Shown: piece after piece, positions 15,472 through 25,302 of the stretch
Layout of the letters: every line of letters begins with the position of its first letter
Numbering within the stretch: position 1 is the first letter of the stretch
Source: Clostridiales bacterium
Lineage (GTDB): Bacteria > Bacillota > Clostridia > Oscillospirales > CAG-272
NCBI GenBank assembly: GCA_012522015.1
Contig: JAAYLD010000005.1
Coordinates: forward strand, 1-49,684
Direction: 5' to 3'
DNA: 49,684 nucleotides
Translations under genes and position numbers: made by a program
The notes under the pieces: model-generated
What the model was told of the DNA's origin: nothing
Database searches by the model: none
What the model saw: the letters and a program-made list of their open reading frames with translations, nothing else

Positions 15472-18400
15472 TTATTTCCATACAACATTTTTATCTCCTA
15501 AAAGAGATCGAAGCTCGCGCTCAAGAACCGGTGCCGTATCAGCACCTATAGATAACATTTCATATTTACCGGATGATGCGTCGTAGATATAAACCGGTAC
15601 CGTCCCGCAGAATATTTCAATGAGAGCTACCGCGCGTCGGCAAAGTGTGTCATCTTTTGCAGGCACACGCAAAAAGAGGCGCCGCGGTAGTTTTTTTTCG
15701 TTTTCATATTTAGCCGAAGTGTCGCTGTATTCGCCAGAGTTAGTTTCAACATGCAACGGTGATACTTCAGCTTTAGTCTGACGCTTGGCGTCTTCTGTTG
15801 CGTCGACAAGAGTTTTAATTGAACGCATAAGGAGCTTTGGCGCTTCGTCCTCACGTATGGATACTTGACCTACAACGACAACAGGATCTTCGGTGTTGAG
15901 TGTGGAGCTGTATCGCAATAAAATCTTTGGGAAAATAACAAGCTCAATCTCACCTGTTTTATCTTCAAGTGAGGCGAACATCATGCTCTCTCCCGCCCTT
16001 GTCTCTTTATGCGTGCGGCGTGTTATCACACCTGCTACCGTCACGGTGTCTCCGTCGTTATATTCTGCTGTAGCGACGGGAGCGCCATTTTTTATTATTT
16101 CTATATTATTACCTACATCTTGATCCTCTTGAAAATCACCGCTATCAGTATCTACGTCAGCGTTTTTAACATCAGCACGTCCGCCGGTCACATCAATGAT
16201 AGGTGTAGGACGTAAAAGAGCCAGCTCATCTGTGTAATCATCAAGAATATGTCCTGAAAAATACATACCCGACACTTGCTTTTCCATCGCAAGGAGCTGT
16301 GCGCGCGTAAACTCCTGTAAATTCGGATAAACAAACTCCGGCAGAGCGACATCTTCATTTTCAGAAGATATGGCGCTAAACATATCAAGCTGCCCTTTTA
16401 TACCTATACGCTTCTTATCGTGCAGATAGTCAAGGATTCGCTCATATGAAGCTATAAGGCGGCTGCGAGGTTCGCCACAACTATCAAAAGCCCCGCTTTT
16501 AATAAGCACTTCCGCTTGACGGCGGTTAAGCCCTCCATCGGATGAAATACTCATGCGGCGGGCAAAGTCGTAAAACGAGCGGAAACGCCCGCCTTCCTCA
16601 CGCTCCGCAACAACGGAATCAATAAAAGCGCGGCCAAGCCCCTTAAGCACAAGAAGACCAAAACGTATGCCATCATCACTAACCGTATAGTCAGCGTAGC
16701 TTTCGTTTATGTCGGGCGGTAAGACCTTAATGCCATAACGCGTACATTCGGCAATATATTCGGCTGTTTTACCTTCCACGCCAATCACAGAATCAAGAAG
16801 CGACGCCATGTATTCCATCGTTTTATGGCGTTTTAGGTATGCAGTCTGATATGAAATCACAGCATAGCAAGCTGCGTGGCTTTTATTGAAAGCATAGCTT
16901 GCAAACGACGCCATTTCGTCAAACAGTGCGGTCGCATCGGCGGCGTTCATGCCGCGCTCTGTCGCGCCACGCACGAAATCATCTCTCTCGGCTTCAAGCA
17001 CATCAGCTTTTTTCTTTGCCATTGCTCGGCGCACAACATCAGCACGCGCATATGAATAACCGGCAACCTCACGGAATATCTGCATTACCTGCTCCTGATA
17101 AACGATACAACCGTATGTCTCAGAGAGAATATTTTGGAGCTCCGGATGCTTATAATTGATTTTCCTCTTTCCATGGCGCCCCTCGATGTATAAAGGTATG
17201 CTTTCCATCGGTCCCGGACGGAAAAGTGCAATAACCGCGATAATATCGTTTAGCGACGATGGTTTTAACTGCATTAAAAGTTGCCGCATCCCGGCGCTTT
17301 CAAGCTGGAAAACGCCATCCGTATGCCCTGAGCTTATCATATCAAGCGTCGCCTGATCATTTTGCGGGATGAGAGCAATATCAAATGTAGGGTCTGTTTC
17401 GCGAATGCGTTTTACGGTATTTGATATTATGGTTATATACCGAAGCGCAAGAAAATCAAACTTGACAAGTCCAAGCTGAGCGACGGTATCCATGTCAAAC
17501 TGTGTAACAACCGTTCCGCTGTTGACTGCAAGCGGCACTATCTCCGTCAGCGGTACATCCGATATAACGACGCCCGCCGCATGTGTCGACGCGTGGCGCG
17601 GCGTACCCTCAAGCGCCTGTGCCGTATCTATAAGCCGTTTTACTTCTGTAGATGAATTGTATAAATCCTTTAGCTCAGGCTGCTTGAGCGCATCTTTTAA
17701 TGTAATATTCAGCGTCCGCGGAATCAGCTTTGCTATCGAATCAACCCTTGCATAGCTCATGCCGAGTGCGCGTCCAACGTCTCGCACGGCAGCTCTCGCA
17801 GCCATAGTCCCAAACGTTATTATTTGAGCGACATAGTCGGCGCCATACTTTTCTCTTACATATTCGATAACTTCGTCGCGTCTGTCATAGCAAAAGTCAA
17901 CATCAAAGTCCGGCAGGCTTATTCGCTCAGGATTGAGGAATCGCTCGAAAAGTAAGCCATATTTTAAAGGGTCAAGGTCTGTTATGCCAAGCAGGTATGC
18001 CACAAGACTTCCGGCTCCACTTCCACGCCCGGGCCCAACGGGAATGCCATGCTCCTTCGCCCATGCTATAAAATCAGCTACTATGAGATAGTATTCGCCA
18101 TAGCCCATACCGTTTATGACAGAAAGCTCGTGTTCAATGCGCGTATTGTACTCCTCCTCCGGGTGCTCACCTGTAAAGACAATATGACCACGCTCAATCC
18201 GGCGACGAAAACCCTCCTCCGTTTCATGGCGGAGGTATTCTTCCGGGGTGAGCTTGCCCGTGAACGGGAAGCGCGGCATGTGTATCGTATCAAAATCAAG
18301 CTCAAGAGAGCACATGTCAGCAATTTTTACTGTGTTTTCAAGCGGCGAACCGTTATCTATTCCGCCGAAAAGGAGCGCCATCTCCTCGGTTGATTTGTAA

Positions 18401-19134
18401 TAAAACTCGTCCGTTTCAAAACCAATGGGGCGGCCGTCTGTTATAACGCTGTTCGTTTGAATACAAAGAAGGATAGCATGCGTGTCGGCATCAGTTCGTG
18501 AGATGTAATGAACGTCGTTTGTTGCGACAAGCGGGATTCCGCATTCGTGCGATAAACGAATGAGTGATGCGTTTACAGTTCTCTGCTCCTCAATTCCATG
18601 ATCTTGAAGCTCAAGGTAAAAGCCGTCCTCGCCAAACATTTCTTTCATCTTCAGCGCAAACTCACGCGCACCGGTGAAATTGCCCGCCGAAATTGCGCGC
18701 GGAATGTACCCTGCAAGGCATGCTGACAGCGCTACCAGCCCTTCACAATGTGATGAAAGGAGCTCCATATCGATACGCGGACGATTGTAGAAACCATCGA
18801 TGAAGCCCCGCGAGACAAGGTACATTAAGTTTTTATAACCGGTTTTATTCTTGCAAAGTAAAACAAGGTGATAAGCTGACGTGGAGTCGCGCAGCGCTTG
18901 TTTTTCAAATCGGGTGTTCGGGGCAACGTAAACCTCGCATCCGATGATAGGTTTTATGCCTTGCTCGACGCACGCACGGTAAAATTCGATAACACCATAC
19001 ATAACACCGTGATCTGTAAGCGCAACGGCTGTATGACCCATTCGCTTCGCCACGACCGGAATATCACGAACACGGCAGGCTCCGTCAAGAAGACTGTATT
19101 CGCTATGGAGATGAAGATGTACAAATCCCGCCAT
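15472..19134 (-). CDS. dnaE: DNA polymerase III alpha subunit (DnaE type)
   Basis: A 1220-residue replicative polymerase of the DnaE family. An N-terminal PHP domain starts at HLHLHSEYSLLDG (residues 6-18) and includes LTDHG near residue 40. The catalytic palm has GPGRGSGAGSLVAYLLG near 367 and PDFDVDF at 408-414 (catalytic acidic residues). Fingers and the DNA-binding HhH region follow. Near residue 1050 an OB-fold starts (DTVTVAGVITRRTHKET..GESMMFASLEDKTGEIELVIFP). An acidic linker and a C-terminal tail end the protein. In Firmicutes DnaE works beside PolC, extending primers, and acts in repair. It is 60 bases downstream of whiA and probably in its operon. The start ATG has AAGGGGG 13 bases upstream, rather far. 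Confidence 0.97.
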   Translation of the reverse strand: MAGFVHLHLHSEYSLLDGACRVRDIPVVAKRMGHTAVALTDHGVMYGVIEFYRACVEQGIKPIIGCEVYVAPNTRFEKQALRDSTSAYHLVLLCKNKTGYKNLMYLVSRGFIDGFYNRPRIDMELLSSHCEGLVALSACLAGYIPRAISAGNFTGAREFALKMKEMFGEDGFYLELQDHGIEEQRTVNASLIRLSHECGIPLVATNDVHYISRTDADTHAILLCIQTNSVITDGRPIGFETDEFYYKSTEEMALLFGGIDNGSPLENTVKIADMCSLELDFDTIHMPRFPFTGKLTPEEYLRHETEEGFRRRIERGHIVFTGEHPEEEYNTRIEHELSVINGMGYGEYYLIVADFIAWAKEHGIPVGPGRGSGAGSLVAYLLGITDLDPLKYGLLFERFLNPERISLPDFDVDFCYDRRDEVIEYVREKYGADYVAQIITFGTMAARAAVRDVGRALGMSYARVDSIAKLIPRTLNITLKDALKQPELKDLYNSSTEVKRLIDTAQALEGTPRHASTHAAGVVISDVPLTEIVPLAVNSGTVVTQFDMDTVAQLGLVKFDFLALRYITIISNTVKRIRETDPTFDIALIPQNDQATLDMISSGHTDGVFQLESAGMRQLLMQLKPSSLNDIIAVIALFRPGPMESIPLYIEGRHGKRKINYKHPELQNILSETYGCIVYQEQVMQIFREVAGYSYARADVVRRAMAKKKADVLEAERDDFVRGATERGMNAADATALFDEMASFASYAFNKSHAACYAVISYQTAYLKRHKTMEYMASLLDSVIGVEGKTAEYIAECTRYGIKVLPPDINESYADYTVSDDGIRFGLLVLKGLGRAFIDSVVAEREEGGRFRSFYDFARRMSISSDGGLNRRQAEVLIKSGAFDSCGEPRSRLIASYERILDYLHDKKRIGIKGQLDMFSAISSENEDVALPEFVYPNLQEFTRAQLLAMEKQVSGMYFSGHILDDYTDELALLRPTPIIDVTGGRADVKNADVDTDSGDFQEDQDVGNNIEIIKNGAPVATAEYNDGDTVTVAGVITRRTHKETRAGESMMFASLEDKTGEIELVIFPKILLRYSSTLNTEDPVVVVGQVSIREDEAPKLLMRSIKTLVDATEDAKRQTKAEVSPLHVETNSGEYSDTSAKYENEKKLPRRLFLRVPAKDDTLCRRAVALIEIFCGTVPVYIYDASSGKYEMLSIGADTAPVLERELRSLLGDKNVVWK

Positions 19135-19194
19135 GTTGACACATATACCCCCTTACCGATTATTAACGATTAATATTTGTGCGCTTGCGGCGTA

Positions 19195-20046
19195 TCATGA
19201 GTTGCCGCTATCTTTTTTGTATCCGTATTTTTCTGCTGTCTCTGTTATCTTTTTTAGCCTTGTTGCAATACCGGACTTCGTCATGTGCGAAGGCGACACC
19301 GCGGCAAGCTGGAAAAGCGACATATAAGGGTATTCTTCCCGCAAGAGAGCCGTTTCATATAAATCGGGCGGCAGAAGATTAAGCCTGTCCGTTTCGCGTA
19401 GAAAGCGCACAGCGTCGCGCACTCGCTCCGATGCCGCCATTGATTTTTCAATATTGTAGACGTCCGTATTGCGCACACGGTTTGCGTCGTTTTTAACGCC
19501 ACCTGCAATTTTTGTGTTAATTATATCAAATGTTGCCCGAGGTGCACCGATAAGTGCAAAAAAATCACTTATATTATCGCTTGATTTAATGTATGCAATA
19601 TAGTATTCACGCCTTGGCTTTACCTTTGCAGAGATTCCGTTTTCGGCAAGAATTTCAGCAGCAGCATCCGCCGCACTTTTTTCACGGAAGGTAAAGTCAA
19701 GATTATACTCGCGCGCCGACGGATCTGTCACGCTTCCGTATGCGAGGAAAAGCCCGCGTAAAAAAGCTCTCTGACAACCGGAACACCGATATTCTCTTGT
19801 ATCTCCCACCACACCAAGCTCCGACACATCCGGTGTCTCTCCCCGTATGGATGACGGATAAATCTCGCTTAGCAAAGTAAGAAAATACTCACGTATGTCT
19901 TGGCGCCGCATAACAGGCAGCGTGGCACGTCCGTCTGGTGCGGGTGGTGAAAAAAGAAGCGCCGCGCGCAGAATATTCCTGCGGCAGCACTTATTTTTTA
20001 CGCGCGAAGCGCAGATTTCGCGCTTGAGTTCGTACGAGTAAGACAA
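19195..20046 (-). CDS. whiA: DNA-binding protein WhiA
   Basis: A 283-residue WhiA, with an N-terminal domain related to LAGLIDADG homing endonucleases (GCQRAFLRGLFLAYGSVTDP) and a C-terminal helix-turn-helix (EYPYMSLFQLAAVSPSHMTKSGIATRLKKI). WhiA controls sporulation and division genes in Streptomyces. In Bacillus it affects division and chromosome segregation. The start is TTG 20046, with GGGGGG seven bases upstream. Position between murB and dnaE is usual, but rapZ (yvcJ) and yvcK, its normal partners in this cluster, are missing here. Length is slightly below the usual 300-330. Confidence 0.93.
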   Translation of the reverse strand: MSYSYELKREICASRVKNKCCRRNILRAALLFSPPAPDGRATLPVMRRQDIREYFLTLLSEIYPSSIRGETPDVSELGVVGDTREYRCSGCQRAFLRGLFLAYGSVTDPSAREYNLDFTFREKSAADAAAEILAENGISAKVKPRREYYIAYIKSSDNISDFFALIGAPRATFDIINTKIAGGVKNDANRVRNTDVYNIEKSMAASERVRDAVRFLRETDRLNLLPPDLYETALLREEYPYMSLFQLAAVSPSHMTKSGIATRLKKITETAEKYGYKKDSGNS

Positions 20047-20088
20047 AAGCGCACCCCCCAGTCTATATGTCAGTTGTCAGTTGCTCCA

Positions 20089-21030
20089 TTATAAATAAAT
20101 CAGCTCACGCTCAAGCTCAATACCGCGGTCAGCACGTATCTTTTCAGTAATTATAGCAATCAGCGCACGTACATCGGCAGCAGTCGCATCACCTGTATTG
20201 ATGATAAATCCGGCATGTTTTTCTGATACTTGTGCGCCGCCCACGCGAACACCCTTGAGTCCGGCTTCTTCAATCAGCTTTGCTGTAAAATAGCCAGGAT
20301 AACGCTTAAAAACGCTACCGGCGCTTGGATATTCAAGCGGCTGCTTCTCCCAGCGCTGTTTCTTGAGCTCATTCATATAAGCGCTGATAGTATCCCTATC
20401 TCCACGAGACAGCGAAAATGATGCTGATAAAACTACACGCCGTGGAGCCATACGATAAACACTCATGCGATAACCGAAATTATGCTCAGGGAGAGAGAGC
20501 TTTTCAATCTCGCCTGTCTCACAGTTGTAGGCTTCGCTTGAGATGAGAACACAAGACACCTCACTACTATAAGCTCCCGCATTCATCGTAACGGCGCCGC
20601 CTATGGTTCCAGGTATGCCGTAGAAAAACTCAAGACCCGAAAGTGCAGCATCACGCGCAGCTATTGCCGCATACTCGACTGGCAGGCCGCACTCCGCTGT
20701 AAAAATTGTGCCATTTATGCTACAGCCGCGCATTTTTGATGTAACTATAAGTAAGCCGTCGTAGCCACTGTCGTCAATTAAAAGATTCGTGCACGCACCG
20801 ACGACATCACAGCGCTCGCCGCATACAAGAGCGGCGCGAAGAAGAGATATCAGTGCCACGCGGCTCTTTGGCCATGCGACAAGGGCTACAGGACCACCTA
20901 TTTTAAATGATGTTAAGGACTTACCAAGTACACCTTCAGCGTAATCAAAATCGGCTGCAACCGAGGTGGTAAGCGAAAGCAAGGCTTTAGTATTCAAGTT
21001 TCGGTACCCCGCATATATCGTACAGCTCAT
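20089..21030 (-). CDS. murB: UDP-N-acetylenolpyruvoylglucosamine reductase
   Basis: A 313-residue FAD-dependent MurB that reduces UDP-GlcNAc-enolpyruvate to UDP-MurNAc in the cytoplasmic murein pathway. Seen are KIGGP with the FAD-binding segment VVGACTNLLIDDSGYDGL, the family core GLEFFYGIPGTIGGAVTMNAGAY and the motif YRMSVYR. The catalytic Ser lies in YPSAGSVFKR, and the closing part has AGLKGVRVGGAQVSEKHAGFIIN. This is the shorter, Bacillus-type (type II) form. The start ATG lies 44 bases inside the HAD gene; a TTG at 20997 that overlaps the HAD stop is an alternative, losing 11 residues. It is followed 42 bases later by whiA. Confidence 0.95.
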   Translation of the reverse strand: MSCTIYAGYRNLNTKALLSLTTSVAADFDYAEGVLGKSLTSFKIGGPVALVAWPKSRVALISLLRAALVCGERCDVVGACTNLLIDDSGYDGLLIVTSKMRGCSINGTIFTAECGLPVEYAAIAARDAALSGLEFFYGIPGTIGGAVTMNAGAYSSEVSCVLISSEAYNCETGEIEKLSLPEHNFGYRMSVYRMAPRRVVLSASFSLSRGDRDTISAYMNELKKQRWEKQPLEYPSAGSVFKRYPGYFTAKLIEEAGLKGVRVGGAQVSEKHAGFIINTGDATAADVRALIAIITEKIRADRGIELERELIYL

Positions 21031-21709
21031 CGAGCCTTTTTATAGTGTATGTTGGAATTACATCCCCTGACTCCTGACCGTCCGGATTATACCAGCACGT
21101 GTCAATACCGGCACCATTGCCACCGGCAATATCGCTTGTGAGCGAATCGCCTACTACGAGCACACGGCGTCGCTCATCCTCTGATTTTATGCCGGCTCTT
21201 TCGAGTGCTATATCGAAATACACTCGCTCTGGCTTAGTTGCGCCCATGCTCTCAGAAATAAATGCGTCTTTGAAGTATTTTGAAATAGGTGAGCGCGAAA
21301 AACGGCTTGTTTGTACTCGTGTTAAGCCATTTGTAATGATATAAAGCGACGCATATTTTGATAAATTGCGGCAGACATCTTCCGCACCCGGTATAAGTAT
21401 GCACTTCTCCGATAGCCGCTCAACATAGTATTCGCACAGAGTTAGGGGGTCGGCATTTGACGGCATACCTTGACGTGTCATCTCATCAAGCAAAATGCGA
21501 AAACGGTCAACGCGGAGCTTTTCGCGTGTAGTCTCGCCGCGCTCAAGCGCTTTCCATTGAGCTAAGTTTATATCGTGGTATAAAGCTATAATAGCAGGCG
21601 TCGGTTTAATTCCCGCATTTATGAGTGTTTCAGATAACGCCTCTGCCTCGGATACGTCAAAGTCATATAGAGTGCCGTCAGCGTCAAAAAATATTGTATT
21701 ATATCTCAT
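20987..21709 (-). CDS. HAD hydrolase, YjjG-type pyrimidine nucleotidase
   Basis: A 240-residue HAD-superfamily phosphatase. Motif I is FFDADGTLYDF with nucleophile D9 and acid D11. Motif II is near YIITNGLTRVQ, and motifs III and IV are GATKPERVYFDIALE and VVGDSLTSDIAGGNGAGIDTCWYN. The cap arrangement and the segment LYIITNGLTRVQTSRFSRSPISKYF match the YjjG/YfnB group, which dephosphorylates non-canonical pyrimidine nucleotides as house-cleaning. It is joined to tyrS by a TAATG stop-start overlap and overlaps murB by 44 bases, so translation is probably coupled. Substrate is inferred from family. Confidence 0.88.
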   Translation of the reverse strand: MRYNTIFFDADGTLYDFDVSEAEALSETLINAGIKPTPAIIALYHDINLAQWKALERGETTREKLRVDRFRILLDEMTRQGMPSNADPLTLCEYYVERLSEKCILIPGAEDVCRNLSKYASLYIITNGLTRVQTSRFSRSPISKYFKDAFISESMGATKPERVYFDIALERAGIKSEDERRRVLVVGDSLTSDIAGGNGAGIDTCWYNPDGQESGDVIPTYTIKRLDELYDICGVPKLEY

Positions 21710-22932
21710 TATTTAAGTTTAAACCTGTGATATGATTTTTTGCCCTTGCGTATGATAATCGATTCCGCGAAATTTTCCTTATCAAAGAATGTGTTTGGTT
21801 CGCTTATTTTACCATCGCCATAAAATACGCCGCCCTGAACAATAAGCGTTCTTGCCTCGCGGCGAGATGAGGCAAGCTTAGACTTTACGAGCATGTCAAT
21901 TATGCTGATTTTACCATCAACAAAATCGTCAAAAGAGAGCTCAGTTGTCGGCATGTCTTCTGTTGCGCCGGCGCCACCAAAGAGGCTGCGCGCAGCTTGA
22001 AGCGCACTGTCGGCTTCATCTTTTCCGTGGACAACAGATGTCAGCTCGTACGCTAACCTTTCTTTTACCTTGTTAAGCTCCGCTCCCTGTAGCTTTTCAT
22101 ATTCGGCTATTTCATCGAGCGGTATAAAAGTGAGCATTTTCATACATTTTATAACGTCAGCATCAGCAACATTGCGCCAATACTGGAAAAAGTCATATGG
22201 CGGTGTCTTTTCAGGATCAAGCCATATGGCGCCTTTTTCTGTTTTGCCCATTTTTTTGCCGTCGCTTGTCAGTAGCAGACGGAAAGTAAGCCCGATGGCT
22301 TCACGGCCGGTTTTACGGCGGATAAGCTCAACACCGGCTATGATATTAGACCACTGGTCGTCTCCGCCAAGCTGCATTTTGCAGTCATATTCTTCGTTTA
22401 AGCGGTAGAAATCATAGGCCTGCATTATCATATAGTTAAATTCAAGGAAGGTAAGCCCCGTCTCCATACGCTGCTTGTAGCATTCGGCTGCAAGCATACG
22501 GTTGACAGAAAAATGCGGACCGATATCACGGAGGAAATCTATATAGTTAAGGTTCCAGAGCCAATCGGCGTTATTAATAAATAATGCTTTGCCGTCTGAT
22601 ATGTCGATAAAACGGGACATCTGATACTTAAAACGCTCAATGTTTGAATTTATCTGCTCCTTCGACAGCATTTTGCGCATATCAGTTTTACCGGACGGAT
22701 CTCCAACCATAGCTGTGCCGCCACCGAATATAGCAATTGGCCTGTGTCCGGCCTTTTGCAGACGCGCCATTATCATCATTTGAAGAAAATGACCAACGTG
22801 GAGACTGTCAGCCGTGGGATCAAAGCCTATATAAAACGTGACAGGCCCGCCATCAAGAAGGCGTTGCGCTTCCTCTTCATTTGTGCACTGTGCTATAAGA
22901 TCTCTATCCTTTAGTTCTTTATAAATGCTCAT
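21709..22932 (-). CDS. tyrS: Tyrosyl-tRNA synthetase
   Basis: A 407-residue class Ic synthetase that charges tRNA-Tyr. The HIGH motif reads HVGH in FDPTADSLHVGHFLQMM, and the KMSKS equivalent is KMGKTEKGAIWL, normal for bacterial TyrS. MQAYDFYRL and GGDDQWSNI are tyrosine-pocket segments. The C-terminus is an S4 RNA-binding domain (SKLASSRREARTLIVQGGVFYGD). No T-box leader fits in the 67 bases between it and recN, so if it is T-box regulated the element is not here. The stop overlaps the HAD start by one base (TAATG). Confidence 0.97.
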   Translation of the reverse strand: MSIYKELKDRDLIAQCTNEEEAQRLLDGGPVTFYIGFDPTADSLHVGHFLQMMIMARLQKAGHRPIAIFGGGTAMVGDPSGKTDMRKMLSKEQINSNIERFKYQMSRFIDISDGKALFINNADWLWNLNYIDFLRDIGPHFSVNRMLAAECYKQRMETGLTFLEFNYMIMQAYDFYRLNEEYDCKMQLGGDDQWSNIIAGVELIRRKTGREAIGLTFRLLLTSDGKKMGKTEKGAIWLDPEKTPPYDFFQYWRNVADADVIKCMKMLTFIPLDEIAEYEKLQGAELNKVKERLAYELTSVVHGKDEADSALQAARSLFGGAGATEDMPTTELSFDDFVDGKISIIDMLVKSKLASSRREARTLIVQGGVFYGDGKISEPNTFFDKENFAESIIIRKGKKSYHRFKLK

Positions 22933-22999
22933 TTTATTTGCAGACCTTTCGTTGCGTTTTTTATGTATTAATTATCGTTTGTTATATTTATAACTTATA

Positions 23000-24688
23000 T
23001 TATTTTGTAATCCTCGCACCTTCTGCTAAAAGATCAACTGCTGCCTTTCGCTGTGTTTCCGTTACATTTATGCCACCTATTATGCGCGCTACCTCATTTA
23101 CGCGAGCTTCACCAGATAGTGGGGTGACTTTTGTTTCTGCTCTTCCATCGCGCTCTATTTTTGAGACGAGCAGATGCGTATCAGCCATCGCCGCTATCTG
23201 CGCTGAGTGCGTAACACATATCGTTTGGCCGCCCTGTGCTGTTTTACGCAGCTGCAGGCCAATCTTACCCGATGTCGCACCTGACACGCCTGCATCAATT
23301 TCATCGTAAATGACAGTTATACCAGAATCGTCGTCAGAGACAACACTTTTTACGGCAAGCATTACACGCGACAGCTCACCACCTGATGCGACAAGCGAAA
23401 GCGGACGAATATCCTCTCCCGCATTTGCGGATATGCGGAATTCTACGTCCTCCGCGCCGTGTGGTGAAAGTTCGCGCGGCATAAGAGCTATGTGAAACGA
23501 CACCTTTGGCATGTCAAGTGATGCAAGAATTTCCGTGATTCTATCCGCCATACTCCGCGCGGCATCCGTGCGAAGCGCTGTGAGCGAAGCTGCAAGAGAT
23601 TTTGCTTTTTCTTTTGCTGTTTTAATCTCAGCTTCAATTTGCGCTACAAGCTCCTCGTTGTTCTCGATTGCATTTAGGTGCTCGGCGGCAGAAGCTCTAT
23701 GTGCAAGGACGGACTCTATGTCACCGCCGTACTTGCGCCTCAGGCGGGAGATAAGGTCAAGACGCCCCTCTATTCTATCGAGGCGCTCGGTCGGGTCCTC
23801 GTCATCAGCCCCGTCAAGGTCAAAGTTTGCGTAAGTTCTCCTTGCTATTTCCTCAAGCTCGACGGCTATTGCCGAAACTCTTTCAGCGTCCGCCGCCGCT
23901 TCGTCAGAATATTTAGCAAGCTGTGAGAGCGCCGTCGCTATGCGCTCTGCAAGAACTGACGCAGACACACCCTTATCATTCATATAAGCGGCCCGATAGA
24001 CAAAGTTTGCAAGCTTCACTGTCTTTTCCCTGTCGCGCAGGCGAGCGCGTTCCTTTAAAAGCTCTTCTTCCTCGCCAACACGCAGATTTGCCGCGTCAAT
24101 TTCATTTATCTGATACTTTAAAAGATCAGCTGCAAGAGCACCTTCTTTTACCGCCCGGCGCAGTTCTTCAGCCCTTGAACGAAGTGAAATAAGCTTTGAA
24201 TATGCGTCGCCATAAGCTGTGGCAACCTCACCTGTACCAGCATACACATCAAGCAATGCAAGCTGCGCTTCATGAGATCGCAATAGCATACATTCGTTTT
24301 GCCCGTTTATCGTTATAAGAAGCTCGGCTACACGACGCAAAAGCGATGCTGAAACAGAACGCCCGTTTACCTTTGCCTTGCTTTTTCCGCCGTTCGTAAT
24401 TATCCGCTCAATGTAAACTTCGCCGTCCTCAAGCCCAACACCACATTCGGCAAGACGCCGGGCGGCGGTATCACTAATTTCAGTGAATAGAGCCGCCACA
24501 TATGCTTCAGTCTCGCCTGTACGAATGAGCTGTGGGTTTGGTTTTGCGCCCATTATAAGCCCAATCGAATCGACGATTATTGATTTACCCGCGCCCGTTT
24601 CCCCTGTCAATACAGTAAGCCCGCCGCCAAATTCGACGTCGAGCTTGCGTACAACCGCTATATTCTCAATGTGCAATGATGACAACAA
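23000..24688 (-). CDS. recN: DNA repair protein RecN
   Basis: An SMC-like ATPase for double-strand-break repair. Walker A is GETGAGKSIIVDS near residue 35 and the signature and Walker B are GGELSRVMLAVK and VIYDEIDAGVSG, with coiled-coil arms between (charged heptad-rich stretch from about 160 to 360). The track begins at GTG 24700, but GGGG lies only one base before it. TTG 24688 gives the usual start (LLSSLHIENIAVV), about 562 residues, with GGGG 13 bases upstream. The true start is therefore uncertain by a few residues. It is downstream of argR, as in many Firmicutes; the spoIVB-spo0A pair often found next is replaced by tyrS. Confidence 0.94.
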   Translation of the reverse strand: MLSSLHIENIAVVRKLDVEFGGGLTVLTGETGAGKSIIVDSIGLIMGAKPNPQLIRTGETEAYVAALFTEISDTAARRLAECGVGLEDGEVYIERIITNGGKSKAKVNGRSVSASLLRRVAELLITINGQNECMLLRSHEAQLALLDVYAGTGEVATAYGDAYSKLISLRSRAEELRRAVKEGALAADLLKYQINEIDAANLRVGEEEELLKERARLRDREKTVKLANFVYRAAYMNDKGVSASVLAERIATALSQLAKYSDEAAADAERVSAIAVELEEIARRTYANFDLDGADDEDPTERLDRIEGRLDLISRLRRKYGGDIESVLAHRASAAEHLNAIENNEELVAQIEAEIKTAKEKAKSLAASLTALRTDAARSMADRITEILASLDMPKVSFHIALMPRELSPHGAEDVEFRISANAGEDIRPLSLVASGGELSRVMLAVKSVVSDDDSGITVIYDEIDAGVSGATSGKIGLQLRKTAQGGQTICVTHSAQIAAMADTHLLVSKIERDGRAETKVTPLSGEARVNEVARIIGGINVTETQRKAAVDLLAEGARITK

Positions 24689-24782
24689 GGCGACAGGCAC
24701 TCCCCTTCATATATTTCTGAATAGAGATATCTTCAATAATGTCATTCTATTTTGGCATTTAGTGGACATCAGATTGTCAACG

Positions 24783-25238
24783 TCAGACTGTTATTATAAG
24801 CTCCCTGATTCTTTCGCTGACCTCGGCAGCAGATTCCTCGTCACGCGTAACGACGATGATAGTATCATCACCCGCGACGCATCCTAAGATTTCAAAGCCA
24901 GATATTGCGTCAATACCTGTTGCCACAGCTTGCGCCATACCTGGGAATGTTCTGATTACAACATTATTCGAGGCAAAATCAACGCTCGTTATTGAATCGG
25001 CAAGCGCGGCGTTGAATTTTGTCATATTAATGTTGTTGTGGTGAGAAGCAGGCACATATTTATATTTACCTTTGTCGGACATTGCTTTTGAGAGCTTCAG
25101 CTCACGTATGTCACGCGACACTGTCGCCTGAGTTACACTAAGATTCTCTTCTCTGAGCTTTGATATAAGTTCTTCTTGTGTTTCAATATCATATTTTTTG
25201 ATAAGTTCAAGTATTTTACTCTGTCGCCTGCTTTTCAT
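24783..25238 (-). CDS. argR: Arginine repressor
   Basis: A 151-residue ArgR/AhrC. The N-terminal winged helix is SRRQSKILELIKKYDIETQEELISKL..NLSVTQATVSRDIRELKLSK. The C-terminal arginine-binding and hexamer domain contains GCVAGDDTIIVVTRDE with the conserved GDDT turn. It represses arginine synthesis and activates catabolism when bound to L-arginine. It sits after nadK with its own weak promoter and lies upstream of recN, a conserved order in Firmicutes that is not explained by function. Confidence 0.95.
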   Translation of the reverse strand: MKSRRQSKILELIKKYDIETQEELISKLREENLSVTQATVSRDIRELKLSKAMSDKGKYKYVPASHHNNINMTKFNAALADSITSVDFASNNVVIRTFPGMAQAVATGIDAISGFEILGCVAGDDTIIVVTRDEESAAEVSERIRELIITV

Positions 25239-25269
25239 TCCGACCTACCTCACTTGATGTTGAGTAATA

Positions 25270-25299
25270 ATTGTAAATGTACATATGGTCATTTGTAAA
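25270..25299 (-). promoter_or_regulatory. Possible SigA promoter of argR
   Basis: TTTACA and TACAAT on the minus strand with 18-base spacing, 32 bases upstream of argR. No canonical ARG box is seen here. Confidence 0.5.
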
Positions 25300-25302
25300 A
25301 TA

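Noticed and set aside
22933-22999. T-box leader before tyrS
   Set aside because: Only 67 bases separate recN and tyrS, too short for a T-box, and no specifier or antiterminator pattern is seen.
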